From Geosiphon pyriformis (lineage: Eukaryota; Glomeromycota; Glomeromycetes; Archaeosporales; Geosiphonaceae), in contig JAAOMT010000503.1 in NCBI GenBank assembly GCA_016748015.1, positions 427,258 through 491,257 on the forward strand: a stretch of 64,000 nucleotides of DNA. Direction: 5' to 3'. Below, piece after piece: positions 32,101-44,003 of this stretch. The translations under genes were made by a program, and so were the position numbers. Position 1 is the first letter of the stretch; each line of letters opens with the position of its first letter. The notes below the pieces were generated by a model, which saw only the letters and a list, made by a program, of their open reading frames with translations, had not been told where the DNA came from and ran no database searches.

Positions 32101-33810
32101 GTGAACAATTTTTTGGCAGGTGTTGTGAAGATTCTTTTAGACAATAATCTCTCTTTGGTAAACAACATTCCTAATGCTTTTTGTCATCCTGGTCATTTTC
32201 CGATGTTTTTCATTCTTGGGGAGTCTCTTTACTTTAGTTCTGTTTAGTTTCTTAAACACTTTGGTGTTGCTTTTGGTGATCAGCTTTTCAATAAAAAGGG
32301 AGAGTTGTTGGATTGGAAGACTTTTCGTTACTGGAAACATTTGGATCCACAGGGCCCTGTGCCCCATTGGTTTGCGGTTGCTTCTAAGTTTTTTTTGGAT
32401 CAGGGTTTTTTCTCCCTGGGCTTTACTGGTGCTGTCTATTCTGGTGGTTTGAGTATTATGGACTCTGATGTGTTTTCTTCTGTATGGAATAGTTTACATG
32501 AGATTTGGTCTGGCTGTTTTAAGGTGTATACAAATAGGTTTTTTAGGGGTGCTGGATCTGCTGATGTGTCGAGTGGTGCTGTTGCATACTTCCTGGCTTT
32601 GGATTTGAGTGTTGGTGTCAGGGTTTTTGGTCTTTTATCTTCTACTATGGCTGAGTTGCAGGCTGTTGCTCTGGCTTTAGAGTGTGTTCTGTCATCTTGT
32701 TCTGTGGTTTTGCATCTCGACAGCCAAGCTGCCATTAATGTTTGTGTCTCTGAGTTATTGTTTCTTGTTTCAGACTTTTGTAATTACTGCTGGATTGAAA
32801 GGAGGCATATTTTTAACTTGATTAGGAATAAGGATCTCAGTGTAAGTTGGGTTAAAGTCAAAGATTATGCTGGTGTTTTTGGCAACATGAGAGCCAATAA
32901 GTCTGCAGGTGAAGCTGCTGGCTCTTCTTATGTTTTGCCAATAGGGATACGGAAGCATTGTTTAATGGCTGAAAACACTGTGATTTTGGGCAATGCCCAC
33001 TACTTTGTTAGAGATGTGTTTAGATCTGTTTGTCATGCTTGCTGGGAGGCTGGTTTAGGCCAGAATGTGGTCTCAGTTGACATGCTGAGGGATTTTAATT
33101 AGACTGCTTCAATGAAGGTCTGGCATCCTGACTCACACATACTTGCTGAGTTTACTAGCCAGAAATTGGCTGATCTTCGAACATATTTAATGAAGACTGT
33201 ACACAAAAGATTGCCAGTGGCTGTCAGAAAAAGATTATATAATAAATGTTATCCAGGTGTTCAGTGTTTGTTGTGTGGAGAGGTAGAACTACTAAACCAT
33301 GTTTTTACTTGTTCGTAGGATGTTCACACCCAAACGGAAATTTTGCTGGAGGCTTTTGCACACTGAGCATCTCTGGTTGGCAATTGTGATCCATTTTCCT
33401 CTTCTGTTCTTAAAGTTCTTGATTCTTGTCACTTGGATGTTGGCAGATATTTGGTTTTGTGTAAAGATTTTGTGATGAAGAGTTGGTGTGTTGAGGCAGT
33501 GGGTGTTTTTGAGGATGCTAGAAAAGTCTCCAGAATGGTAGTTGAGTTTGTGAGGTTCTTGGTTGAGCTGCATTGATCTAGGATCTAGTTGATTAGATCT
33601 AAATTCAAAGCAGACATGAAGAAGGCTGGCTTGGTCAATAATAATTGTTTGGTTTCGGGTTTGTCATGTGGGATGTATTCTGTGCTTTCAGATAATGTGG
33701 TGAGGATGCTTGGCGTTGCTAAGTTTTTTGCTGTCAGTTTTGGCCATTGTGGACTTTGCCTTTTTTTTTTGGGTCTAGATAGTAGTTCTCGTGTTTATAT
33801 AGGTGTGTAG
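29119..33810 (+). pseudogene. LINE L2 ORF2 (endonuclease-RT-RNase H)
   Basis: One 4.7-kb frame broken only by nonsense codons (TAG about 29182, TGA 29671, TGA 30003, TAG 30187, TGA 30535, TAA 30997, TAG 32245, TAG 33100, TAG 33316, TGA 33364 and others). Endonuclease: VSFVSEMKLRS, SDFNKN (damaged GDFNE) and FFDTNHNAV. RT: LPNGKAAGLSGIPNELWKH, MRKTYNSVDW (catalytic Asp changed to Asn), LNQGEVFSSLLWRIFYDPLL and FVNDTIWIG (first Asp of FxDD changed to Asn, as in L1). RNase H: STMAELQAVALALE and LDSQAAINV. C-terminal finger: CLLCGEVELLNHVFTC. Not functional. Confidence 0.9.
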
Positions 33811-35096
33811 TGTTGTCTAGTCTGGTCTGAGTGGCTAGTCGCATGTAGTCATTGTGTGAATTGCATTTAGTTTGAGCCACTTAGTTTGGTTCTATATACT
33901 AAATAGTAGTTGGGCTTTACTCATTAAATGCAAAAAAAATAAAAATAAAACATATTGAATTATAATTATTTAATAATTTTAGCTTTAATAAATTATTTAT
34001 TAATAACTTAAATTCTATATAAAAAAAAATTTATTGCTGCTTAAATTAATAAAATATATACTTTAATAATATTAATTTATTATAAATAAAAAATTAATAT
34101 GTTTAATTAAAAAGCTATCTCAAAATTTTAACAAAAAATTTACAAAAAATTCAATCATAAATATTATATATTTTTAAAAATATAATTAAAAAAATTAAAA
34201 CACAACAAAATATTAAGTATATTTAAATTTATTTAATTACAACATTTTTTTTTTTTAAAATATTGTATAATAAGTCTTAATTTTTGTCTTAAAAACAGTT
34301 TATAAACAGTATTTTTTTATATAAAAACTATTAAATAATAATATAATATTTTGTTTTGGTGTTTTTTTAATAATAATAAGTTTTTTATATAAATATTAAA
34401 TTTAAAATATGATTGTTACTAAAAAAATTTTTTTTATAGATTATTTTTATTTTATTTGATATCTAGTAAATACAAGTTGTATTGTTATAATAATTAATTC
34501 TAAAGCTAATATTTCAACAGTTATTTTAAGTTTAAATTTATTATTTAAAAAAACAAATTAAACATATTAACTTTTGGTTTTACATTAACAAAAAACAATG
34601 TGTATTTAATTAATTCAAATTTTAATCATGTTTTTTATAATTAAGAATTTTTCTAATCAATAAACTCGAAAATGTTCCTTAGGTGCTTTAAATTGCTTTT
34701 AACAAAATATTGCTTATAAAGAATTAACTATTCACAATATTTTAATATAAAATGAAATGTAAGCCAAGGCTGAATGGCTGCTCAGAAATTTGATTGTTGT
34801 AGAACATGGGCTGAACATAAGAAAGCTGGTATTATTTGGTCTGTGAATGAATGTACATAAATAAAGAAAGAGCTACACTGTTGAAAGCATTAAAAAAAAT
34901 GTAAAATGTAAAAAATATACTTTTTTAAGTTTCTTTATTTTGAGGGCGCCTAAACTCAAGAATGACGTATCGTTGAATAAAAATTGTAGTAATTTTTTAA
35001 CAAGGGGTTATATTTAATAAGAATAAGAATATAAAACCCCTGAAATCTTCATGTTCACCGTCGCAGTATGCCCCATTTATATACCTGCCCAAAAAT
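33811..35096. other. LINE 3' tail then AT-rich intergenic region
   Basis: 33811-33955 is the L2 3' UTR and tail. 33956-34740 is over 80% A+T with homopolymer runs and no gene that I can see. 34750-35096 is less biased and probably holds the promoter of the gene at 35097; no TATA or other site stands out clearly. Confidence 0.6.
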
Positions 35097-36749
35097 ATGA
35101 CAACCATACCCAACCGCGAAGAAGGTGATGAAGTGATCGTCGCGTTTGACGTGCCTGCCGAGTTACCACAGACACATGCCCCTACCTCAAGCGATTATCC
35201 TACGGATAACCTAGACCAGGAGGAAACCTCAGGACTTCTTGACGAAGCGACCCCGCTCTTGAAAAGAGAGAATTCTTGGTGGCTAAAGAAACTATGGTTG
35301 AGCTCCACAGAGCTTCCCTGGGGAACTTTCTTCAAAATAGTATTGCTGATATCTTTTATTTCTTTGATATTAGTTCTCGCAAGTGTAAGTTTGAATCCAC
35401 GCATCTGAATCGTTTTCTCGGATTCGAGTTTAATATATAAAGACTTTTTGGATCAAGGTGTTTCACATACAAAATCATATCAAGGAAGTTTTGATATATA
35501 TTCAACAACATCGCGAATATGGAATACTTATTTATATCGGTGTATACACAGTTTGCGTTTGGACCTTTTTACCAGGGTAAAGGAAGATTTTTATAAAAGT
35601 CACTTAATAAATGTTGCGCTATAACGTAAGACTTGTTTCTTTTCGCAAGGTCTATAGTTAGCATTGCGGCCGGATTTCTTTTCAAGCCACTCATTCTAGC
35701 TGGCGCTGTCATTATTTTTGGTGATTTACTGGGTGCTTTTGGAACATTTATTTTTGGCCGATACATATTTTCAGATTGGGTACGTGCACAAATCTCGAAA
35801 CGACCAATGTTTTTGGCTCTTAATCATGTCATTGCTGAAGAAGGTGATTAAAGTGATAGGCTTTTTATAAATATACATTGATGAAGCAGTTATAACCTTT
35901 CTTTTATTCTCATCTTGTTTATAATCCCTTGATTCGATATGTTTCCTTAGGCTGGAGGATCGTCGTTATGCTAAGATTGACTCCACTACCCTTCAATTTG
36001 GTCAGTTTCTTCTTTTCCGTAAGCTCAATTAAGGTTGGTTACTTGATCCTTATATTCTTTTGATAAAGTGCAAAGCGCGTCTCTAAAGAAGTGGGATTTT
36101 TATCAATCATCAAAGTTATTTCCTTTCCTCTGGGCAACCGCGATTGGTGTCTTGCCAAACACCTTCAATGCTGTTTGGATTGGATCATTAGTAAAGAGTT
36201 TAAGTGGGATTGATCGGCCGAAACTAGGAAATAAAGGTGAAGACTATCTAGGCTTTTAGAAAGCCACAAAAACATGATTTGAATTTAAAGAGAATTTATG
36301 ACTGAATTTCTTTTGGCAATTGTATCGTTTGTAGACATAGTTGTAATTGCAATGAACTTTATTTTTGTTGGATGCTGCGTGGTCAGTTTGTCTGTGTTTG
36401 GTAAGCGATCTCTAAGGAAAGCGACACTGAAATTGGAAGCCTCTAAAGAATCAGACCTTTCCATCAATCAAGAAGATCAAAATCCCCAAAATCTCGTCGT
36501 ACCTTCATCGGGTAGGTTTTCCTAAGCCATATTGAAAAATCTCGACTTCGAAACTTGATATTCAACCAATTTTTCAAACTTTATTTAGACAACTTGGTCT
36601 TAGAGGAAGAGCCTTTGAGGTGTTCTGTAGGAGATTTCACACGAACGGAGAAAGTTGTACTTTATCTCATACTTATATTGGCTCTTCTTAATGTCTTTGT
36701 TTGTGTTCCCTTGTATTTTTGGTTCCAATATATCGAGGAAAAACCATAA
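35097..36749 (+). CDS. VTT-domain membrane protein (TVP38/TMEM64-like)
   Basis: Proposed exons 35097-35384, 35458-35576, 35650-35843, 35951-36037, 36069-36236, 36293-36511 and 36589-36749 give 411 aa with a TAA end; the border near 36018-36069 is the least certain. VTT (DedA-superfamily) proteins are multi-pass proteins of Golgi/ER membranes linked to lipid handling and vesicle traffic. Seen: an acidic N-terminus with dileucine-like ETSGLLDEATPLL, a first membrane segment (FFKIVLLISFISLILVL), the family signature FLPGSIVSIAAGFLFK near residue 135, GDLLGAFGTFIFGRYI, LRLTPLPFNLV and LPNTFNAVWIGSLV, a second charged loop, and a last membrane segment. The extra pair of C-terminal segments is longer than in bacterial DedA. 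No damaging mutation seen. Confidence 0.87.
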
Positions 36750-37013
36750 TATATTCATGTATCATAATGTTTAGTGTATAGTTAATTGCTTTTCCTTAGT
36801 GATATTGGATTTTGATTTTCAGCTGTATATACAAATGGGTTGAAAATTTTCTATTTTATCTCTTTTAAAAATAAAATTTGCTATGGTTTTTGTGATTTGA
36901 TTACAAGTTTAATACGATTATAACTTTGGTTTGAAATTAAATGAGTAAATTTAAATTTAAATAATAAATTTATCTTTTTTAATTAATATATTTTTTAATT
37001 TTTATTCAATTTA
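36750..37013. other. Intergenic, nothing recognised
   Basis: 3' flank of the VTT gene; AT-rich, no gene or clear repeat. Confidence 0.5.
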
Positions 37014-37685
37014 CGAGTGAGGCCCTACCACATAAATATATTTATTGATTTTAAAAATATATATATATATTTTTATTTATTTATTTAACGAGTGAAGCCC
37101 AATCGCAATCTAATACAATGCAACAAACTAAGTGCTCTAAATTAGACGCGACTCACGCGCTCACTGTAACATCACCGCCAAGACCAGGAAAAAAACAAAA
37201 AGCTCATTCGCGAACCGATACCTACAGCATGAGCTTCCGCAATACCAAGCATCCGCACCACACCATGAGATACGGTGGTCGAAAGGCCACGCACAACAGA
37301 AGACACAGAGCCATCCACACATAACCTGCCGCCCTTCTCTAATTCAGCCCTAAACTTAGACCTAGCCAACCAAATCCTTTCCCTATGACCAAACCATGAA
37401 CAAAGTCGACCAGCTTCGAAACAGCGATCTTGACGTCACTAAATAACAAAGAAGCTTCCTGGAACCATTCCCTGAAAACAAAACCCTTGCACAGAGTCGT
37501 GTGCGAACGCCCATCATTAGCACCCAAAGACAACATTTGCAACACCGAAGACGACGAAACACATGGTCCAGTCAAGGCTTTCAAAGCGCGATGTCAGCTC
37601 CCAGCACACAAATGAATGATCAGAAAATTCCACCTCGCCACATTGTACGCACAGGACACTGGGATACGACTTTTTTATCAAATTT
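37014..37685 (-). pseudogene. 5'-truncated LINE (L3), C-terminal finger to tail
   Basis: Minus strand. It begins near 37670 inside the C-terminal finger (YPSVLCVQCGEVEFSDHSF), continues after a frame change with LCKGFVFREWFQ and VSKLVDFVHGL (37584-37339), then RSKFRAELEKGG and VVRMLGIAEAHAVGIG (37369-37172). It ends in the LINE tail GGGCTTCACTCGTTAAATAAATAAATAAA (37065-37097 reversed, given here in part). A second tail-like piece (GGGCCTCACTCGTAAA) is at 37014-37035. GC content is clearly higher than in L1 and L2, so this is a different or less mutated subfamily. Truncation at the 5' end is the usual product of target-primed reverse transcription. Confidence 0.8.
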
Positions 37686-38071
37686 TTATATGAATTAAAA
37701 AAAACATTAATAATTATATTTTTAAAGTAATATTTATAATTTTTAAATTCAAAAAAAATTGTTTTTGTTTTAAAGTTTTAAATTGGTTTGTTTTTAAAAA
37801 ATTTACTTATAATAATTTAATTTTGTAAATATTAGTCAAAAAATAAATGATATTAAAGAGTTAACATATAATAATAAATGAACTATATTGGCTAAAACCG
37901 AAAAATTAAAAATTTTTACAAAAAAAATCAATTATATACATATTAATAATTAATTATTGATTAATATAATAGTAAATTATAATTGGCTGTAGTATTATTT
38001 TTGATATTGATCATGATCCTATTTATACGCGTCCATCCTTGTAAATACAACCCAAAGTCGCGTCTCTTGCA
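37686..38071. other. AT-rich intergenic and SMC4 promoter
   Basis: 37686-37980 is very AT-rich with nothing recognised. 37985-38071 is more balanced and contains ACGCGT. Confidence 0.55.
38027..38032. promoter_or_regulatory. MluI cell-cycle box (ACGCGT) upstream of SMC4
   Basis: A perfect ACGCGT palindrome 39 bp upstream of the SMC4 ATG. It is the MBF binding core that drives G1/S genes in yeasts. In DNA this AT-rich a chance match is uncommon, and a condensin gene is a sensible target, but binding is inferred. Confidence 0.5.
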
Positions 38072-41000
38072 ATGGATAAACCCCGCCTAGTCATAGTGAA
38101 AATGGTACTATTCAATTTTAAGTCTTATGCTGGACGACAAGAAATAGGACCCTTCCATAAGGTATTTAGATATAAGCGTTGGCTCAAAACTAGTGCCTGA
38201 ATTATATCATTAATCAAAATCCGTCATTCCTAGTCTTTCACCTCGATTGTAGGACCCAATGGTTCAGGAAAATCTAACGTTATCGACGCACTTCTATTTG
38301 TTTTTGGATATCGAGCCCACAAAATGCGCCAGGGTAAACTATCAGAACTCATTCACTCATCACAAGGGCTCGAAAATCTAGATAATTGCATGGTGGAAGT
38401 TCATTTTCATGAAATTCAAGACGTGGTAAGAATAGACAAACAAGTTACCCATGAAATGTTTTTCTTATAAACATACCTTTTTTGGGAACAGCCGGGAACC
38501 GACGATCCTGAAATTATCCTCAACTCTCACTTAGTTATTTCTCGCCAAGCTTTTCGAAGCAATGCAAGCAAGTACTTTATCAATGGGCTATCAAGCAACT
38601 ATCGAGAAGTCACTTCGTTATTGAAGGAACGAGGCATTGACTTGGATCATAAGAGGTTCCTAATTCTTCAGGTAATTTCATTTCATTTCCTTTCATTAAT
38701 TAATCCACAAAATTATCGTATAATTATGTTTTAAAAATTGTAGGGAGAAGTTGAATCAATATCCCAAATGAAACCAAAAGCACAAAGCGAGCACGATGAA
38801 GGACTCTTGGAGTACCTTGAAGATATTATAGGGACTTCAAAATACAAATTGCCCATAGAAGAGGCAAGCGATCAACTGGAGAAACTCAACGATGAAAGAT
38901 CAGAGAAACTGAATCGTGTCAAAATTGTAGAAAAAGAAAAACAGAGTTTGGAGGTAAAGATTTCTGTGATTTGTTTGAAAGCTTTTTTTTAATCTAACGC
39001 TCAAATTTTCTTCTTGGACAAAAGGGTAAAAAAGCAGAAGCAGAGGCCTTTCTACGTGATGAAAACATACTCACTTCCAAGAAATCTACCCTATATCAAA
39101 TGCAACTCATGGAGTGCAACTCTAGGATTGATATAGCTTCCCTTGCTGTGGTATAAATTTCTTTTTAATTGTAATTTATTTAAGAGAATCATATTAAGCC
39201 GGAAACTTTTGACCTAATTCATCACAAGAATGAGTGTCAACAAAAACTCGTAGAAGAAGAGGAAAGGCATGCTCATATAAAAAAGGATGCCATGGAGCTA
39301 CAACAAAATTTTGATAATACCCGCCAAGAGTACGAGGTAGTTTAGTGAAATGCAACAAACAAGATTCGAATTCTATTTAATCAATTTTTTTAATCAGGCA
39401 ATTGAGAAGGAAACCAAAAACGTCCTCAAAGAATTGGCAAAATGTGAAAAAGATGACATTCATCTTCAGGAAAAGAAAAAGCATGCCAATACAAAACAAA
39501 AAAAACTTGCCAAGACATTGCAAAAAGTATACGATTAAATCTTGATTCATTCTGTTTCTCAATGGCTGAATCAAACTCCTTGGTGATCATTTAATCATTC
39601 CATCATGAATATTAAACAGGATCGCGCTTCCCTTTTAGAAACAAAAACATCCATTCGTTATTATCATGAAGATCTTGCCACAAGAGATCGAGAACTTGGT
39701 ATATTAGAAAAATCCTTGGAATCTGAGGAGCGCCAATTAGAAGACATTCGTGAAAGTCTCAAAGGTAAATTTAATTAAAAGCCCACTTGAATTCACATTC
39801 AAAGTCTGAACCTAACATTATTTCTCATGGAAACCGGTATTCAGGAAAAACTGAAGTTTTTTCTTCTCAGATTGAAGAAAAACAGAAAGAACTAGTCCCA
39901 TGGAATGAAAAGATTAATTCCAAGCAATCAAATATTGATGTTTTACAATCTGAATATGATATTCTCAAGGATAAGACTCAATCAATTAAAGCTGCATTAG
40001 AAAAATCAGAACAAGAAATTTTAACCCTCGAGGAAACCCGTAAAGAAAAAGTAATTGACCAGCATTGAACTTGTTTGTCTTGCCCATTTTAGAAAAAAAC
40101 ATATTAACAGAAATTAAATCGTTCGAATACAGGAACATCAAATCGATACGACTCGCAGACAGATAGAAAATTTAGAAAATGACATTGAAAAAGCTGACGC
40201 CAGCCTAAAGGTTCAATTTTCAATTTTATGACTAGTCACCACAAAATTGATTTCTTTTCTTTAATCTATTCATCATTTCACGGATAGAACAATAATGGGT
40301 TATATGAAGAGTATCGTTCTAATCTTGCAGACGCGCGTCAAAAAGCTGATGAAGCCAAAGCTTTATTGCAATCTTCACAGTCAAGAGGACTGATCCTAAT
40401 TAACTTACTAAAATTAAGAGAGAGTGGTCGCATAAAAGGCATTCACGTTAGTTTGATTCTCAAAACGTGGGTAGACTGATCCTCAACCGTTTTTACATAT
40501 ATATATATATATTTTTTATTATTATTATTTAGAATCGCCTGGGAAACCTTGGCGTGATAGATGATAAATACGATGTTGCAATTTCCACGGCATGTAGCGC
40601 ATTGAACAATATCGTGGTTGATTCAGTCGAGGATGCCCAGGCTTGTATTGAATATTTGAGAAAAAACAATTTAGGGCGTGCCACATTTACCGCACTGAAT
40701 CAGCTTCCTTCTATGGATATGGGAAGGATTGAAACTCCAGAGAATGTTCCACGGCTTTTCGATCTTGTTCAACCAAAAGACAAAAAATTTGCACAAGCTT
40801 TTTTCAATGCGCTCAGAAACACCCTTGTGGCGCATAACCTTGGACAAGCTAATCGACTTGCTTTTGGACGACAAAGATGGAGAGTAGTCACATTAGATGG
40901 AAAGCTAATCGATACATCTGGTACTATGACCGGAGGCGGGACTAAAATTATGAGAGGTGCTATGAGCTCAAAGTTTGTCCCAGATGTCACTTCAACATCG

Positions 41001-43154
41001 GTCGAGGCCTTGCTCAGAGAACAAAATCGATGTGAAGAAAAATGGAAAAAGCTTCAGGAAGAGAGACAACATTTAGAAAATGATCTGCGGGAAAAGAAGG
41101 AAGAGATTCCAAAGTTAAAGTTGAACTTGTCAAAATTGGCCATGGATGTAAATTCGTGCAAAAAGCGGATTGCCGATGCTAAGAAAAGGGTTATCGAATT
41201 GCGGTAAAAGAATTTTAATTCTTTTCTTCGTTTTTAATTGGTTTTCTGAGCGATATATTGATTCTTTTACAGTCAACAAAATAAACCAAATTTGCAAGAT
41301 GCAAGGCGCATGGAACAACTACAGTCAGAAATCAATAATTTGAAAACTCAATATGAGGAATTAAAAAGATGTTCTGGAAGAATAGAAGAAGAAATCAAAA
41401 AATTACAAAAGAAAATTTTAGAAGTTGGTGGGGTCCAACTTCGCAGTCAAAAATCAAAAGTTGATGATATTAAAGAACAGATTGACGCCTTAAATGATGG
41501 GATTACCACTTTGCAAGTGGCTAAAACGAAAGCCGAAAAAGATATCATTAAATTAGAAAATTCAATTGCAAAAGCGGTGACCGAAGAAGAGGAATTGGGT
41601 GAAGAATTAAGACAACTAGATGAAGATATTCGAGAGAACACTTTGGCGTCATATGATATCCGACAGAAAGCTGAAAAAGCTCAAGATGTAAAAATCTCAA
41701 ATTATTTTAATATCGGATTCATGTTAATTTCTTATTGAACATGGTTCTTTTTGCACACATTTAGTTAATGGATAATAAAAAAGAAGAATTGGATGTGATG
41801 AGGAAAAACTCTGATGAAAAAACTGAAATCATCAATAAAATTAGAGCAGCTGAAGTATATAAACTCTATCAACGGCAGGTACCACCTGATGCTATACTCA
41901 TTAACACGATTTTCTATCATAGGTCGAAATCAAAAATAAGTTGGATGTCGGCCAACGGGATCTAGCCGAAAACCAACAAAAGTGGAATCAATGGCGTACT
42001 TTGATCGGAAAATTATCTCTTCATAAAATTGGGTATTTGTGAAATATTTGAAAGCAGATAATATCTCATTAATGCACTCATAATATTAATTCGAATCATC
42101 ACAGTGATGAAGATGAAGTACAAGAAAACGAACTGCAGTTGTATACTGACGATGAACTAAAAGGAACGGACAAAGAAAGCTTGAAGAAAGAAATTCACGA
42201 ACTTGAAGGTTTATAATCTTTTATGCACGTCGTTTTTTACAAAGATAAACATTTACACCTCAGCCTAATTTACAGAAAAATCAAAAAATGCCAAGCCTAA
42301 CTTAACTGTGCTCGCAGAGTATCGACAACGTGAAGAAGAATATATATCTCGTGCGCGTGATCTAGAAGAAATCACGATGAGTCGTGATTCTACTAAAATG
42401 CAATATGATGAGTTGAGAAAACAAAGGCTAGACGAATTCATGCAGGGTTTCACATTGATTTCCCAAAAGCTCAAAGAGATGTATCAGGTTCTTATACTAA
42501 ATTCTTTTGCAGGTTTCACGTATGCAACTAGATACTCGGCATTCTAAGTCTTTTTAACTTCTAAAACAGATTATAACCTTGGGTGGGAATGCCGAACTTG
42601 AATTAGTAGATAGCTTGGACCCTTTTTCCGAAGGAATCATATTCAGTGTTATGCCACCCAAAAAGAGCTGGAAGAATATTTCGAATTTATCGGGTGGTGA
42701 AAAAGTAAGCTTAAATAAATTATCAAGTTTTTCATCAATTTGAAGGAAAGAATTTAGCATTGAAAAAATCCCACCTTTATTTTCACAATTTAGACTCTAA
42801 GTTCTTTGGCTTTGGTGTTTGCTCTGCATCATTTCAAACCAACCCCTTTGTATGTAATGGATGAAATCGACGCTGCTTTAGATTTTCGAAACGTGTCAAT
42901 TGTCGCCAATTATATCAAAGAACGAACTAAAAATGCACAATTCATTATCATCAGTCTCCGAAATAATATGTTCGAATTGGCAGATCGCTTGGTCGGCATT
43001 TATAAGACAAACAATATGGTATGCTTTTTACTTTTTCAAATTCTAATGTTTCTCTTTTAGGAAGGTTATAATCCTCCCTTCCTTTTCCTTAACTATTTAG
43101 ACCAAATCTATTAGCATCTCACCGCAGCAGTTTACAACAGTCCTTGGACATTAA
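38072..43154 (+). CDS. SMC4: Condensin subunit SMC4
   Basis: Twenty exons: 38072-38161, 38234-38425, 38492-38671, 38744-38953, 39025-39150, 39229-39336, 39398-39526, 39620-39764, 39845-40050, 40133-40210, 40288-40446, 40533-41203, 41273-41687, 41765-41878, 41923-42032, 42105-42208, 42276-42487, 42570-42704, 42794-43018, 43101-43154. Together 3663 nt, 1220 aa. SMC4 pairs with SMC2 in condensin, the ATP-driven chromosome compaction complex. Walker A GPNGSGKS is at residues 37-44, then KLSELIHSS typical of SMC4. Two long coiled coils flank the hinge (from about 541, NRLGNLGVIDD, to TMTGGGTKIMRG). The signature LSGGEK is at 1123-1128 and Walker B VMDEIDAALD at 1149-1158. The N-terminal extension before the ATPase is much shorter than in yeast or human SMC4. 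All motifs intact. Confidence 0.97.
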
Positions 43155-44003
43155 TAAAAAACCATTATCATTTTTAAACAATAATAGAATAAAAAGCTTT
43201 CATTCAAAGACTCATTCGTTAACATTAAATGAACCTTTTTCATAACACTTAATAATAATTGTTCACCATTACGGCGTCACTGTATTCACTCGCTCCTCTA
43301 AATCATATTTACATTTGACATGTGGCTTTTTAGGGTGCTTGTATCATATGAACAAATAAATTATACCTTTCAAGAAACATGGGAGCATGTTTATGCATGA
43401 TTTCAAACTTTAAAGCTCTTGTAATCCAGCTTCATTGCCTTTTTTATCTACATTATGAAGATGATGTGCGATTTCTATTTTGATTCTGATAGATTAAAGA
43501 ATTTCTGATCAAGCCCTTTTTACTACTCTATTTCCCATTAAACTATAGACTCAGATTTCCAAATGATTTTTAACAAATCGCGGGATCGCCCTTTTAATAG
43601 TAAATATATATATTTAAAATTTTATTGGTTTAGCAACTCAATATGCCAGCATTACGCCCTGTTTTCTCTCGTTGAATTCTTGTTAATTTACAGATTTGAA
43701 GATAGGATAAATAAACACAAATGGTTACTCAGTTTTCTGTTTGCCAAAAACACAAGATGAGTAGTTCAAATGACTTATTTCTAATCCATCATCAGCCAAA
43801 ACTGATTTATCAACTCATGGTGCTGGGATGGGAAGTCTGAAAAATTAGGGGAATTTTGATTTAAAATGAGCTTCACCTTTTAAAAAATACCTTTCAATTT
43901 ATTCTACGACTATTAATATTCACATTTGATACAAGTAGATTTTTTGTCCATATCATAGATATAATATACTAGAGAAATTTGATAGTTTTAAAATCATACA
44001 AAG
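43155..44003. other. Intergenic between SMC4 and kinase
   Basis: About 850 bp, moderately AT-rich, with no convincing ORF. It should contain the SMC4 3' end and the kinase promoter. A TATAATATACT stretch near 43961 is the closest to a TATA element. Confidence 0.5.

Larger units (their letters stand above)
27110..33955 (+). mobile_element. Full-length LINE L2
   Basis: About 6.85 kb with 5' UTR, ORF1 (two RRM-like parts and CCHC), ORF2 (endonuclease, RT, RNase H, CCHC) and a tailed 3' end (GGGCTTTACTCATTAAA plus an A-rich run). ORF1 and ORF2 overlap by ATGA at 29119-29122. Both ORFs keep one frame throughout but hold about 13 nonsense codons between them. It is the reference copy for L1, L3 and L4 in this window. 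The RNase H points to a Tad/I-type group, but I cannot fix the clade by eye. Confidence 0.9.

Noticed and set aside
37118-37324. Plus-strand ORFs over 37118-37698
   Set aside because: Shadows of the minus-strand LINE L3 fragment.
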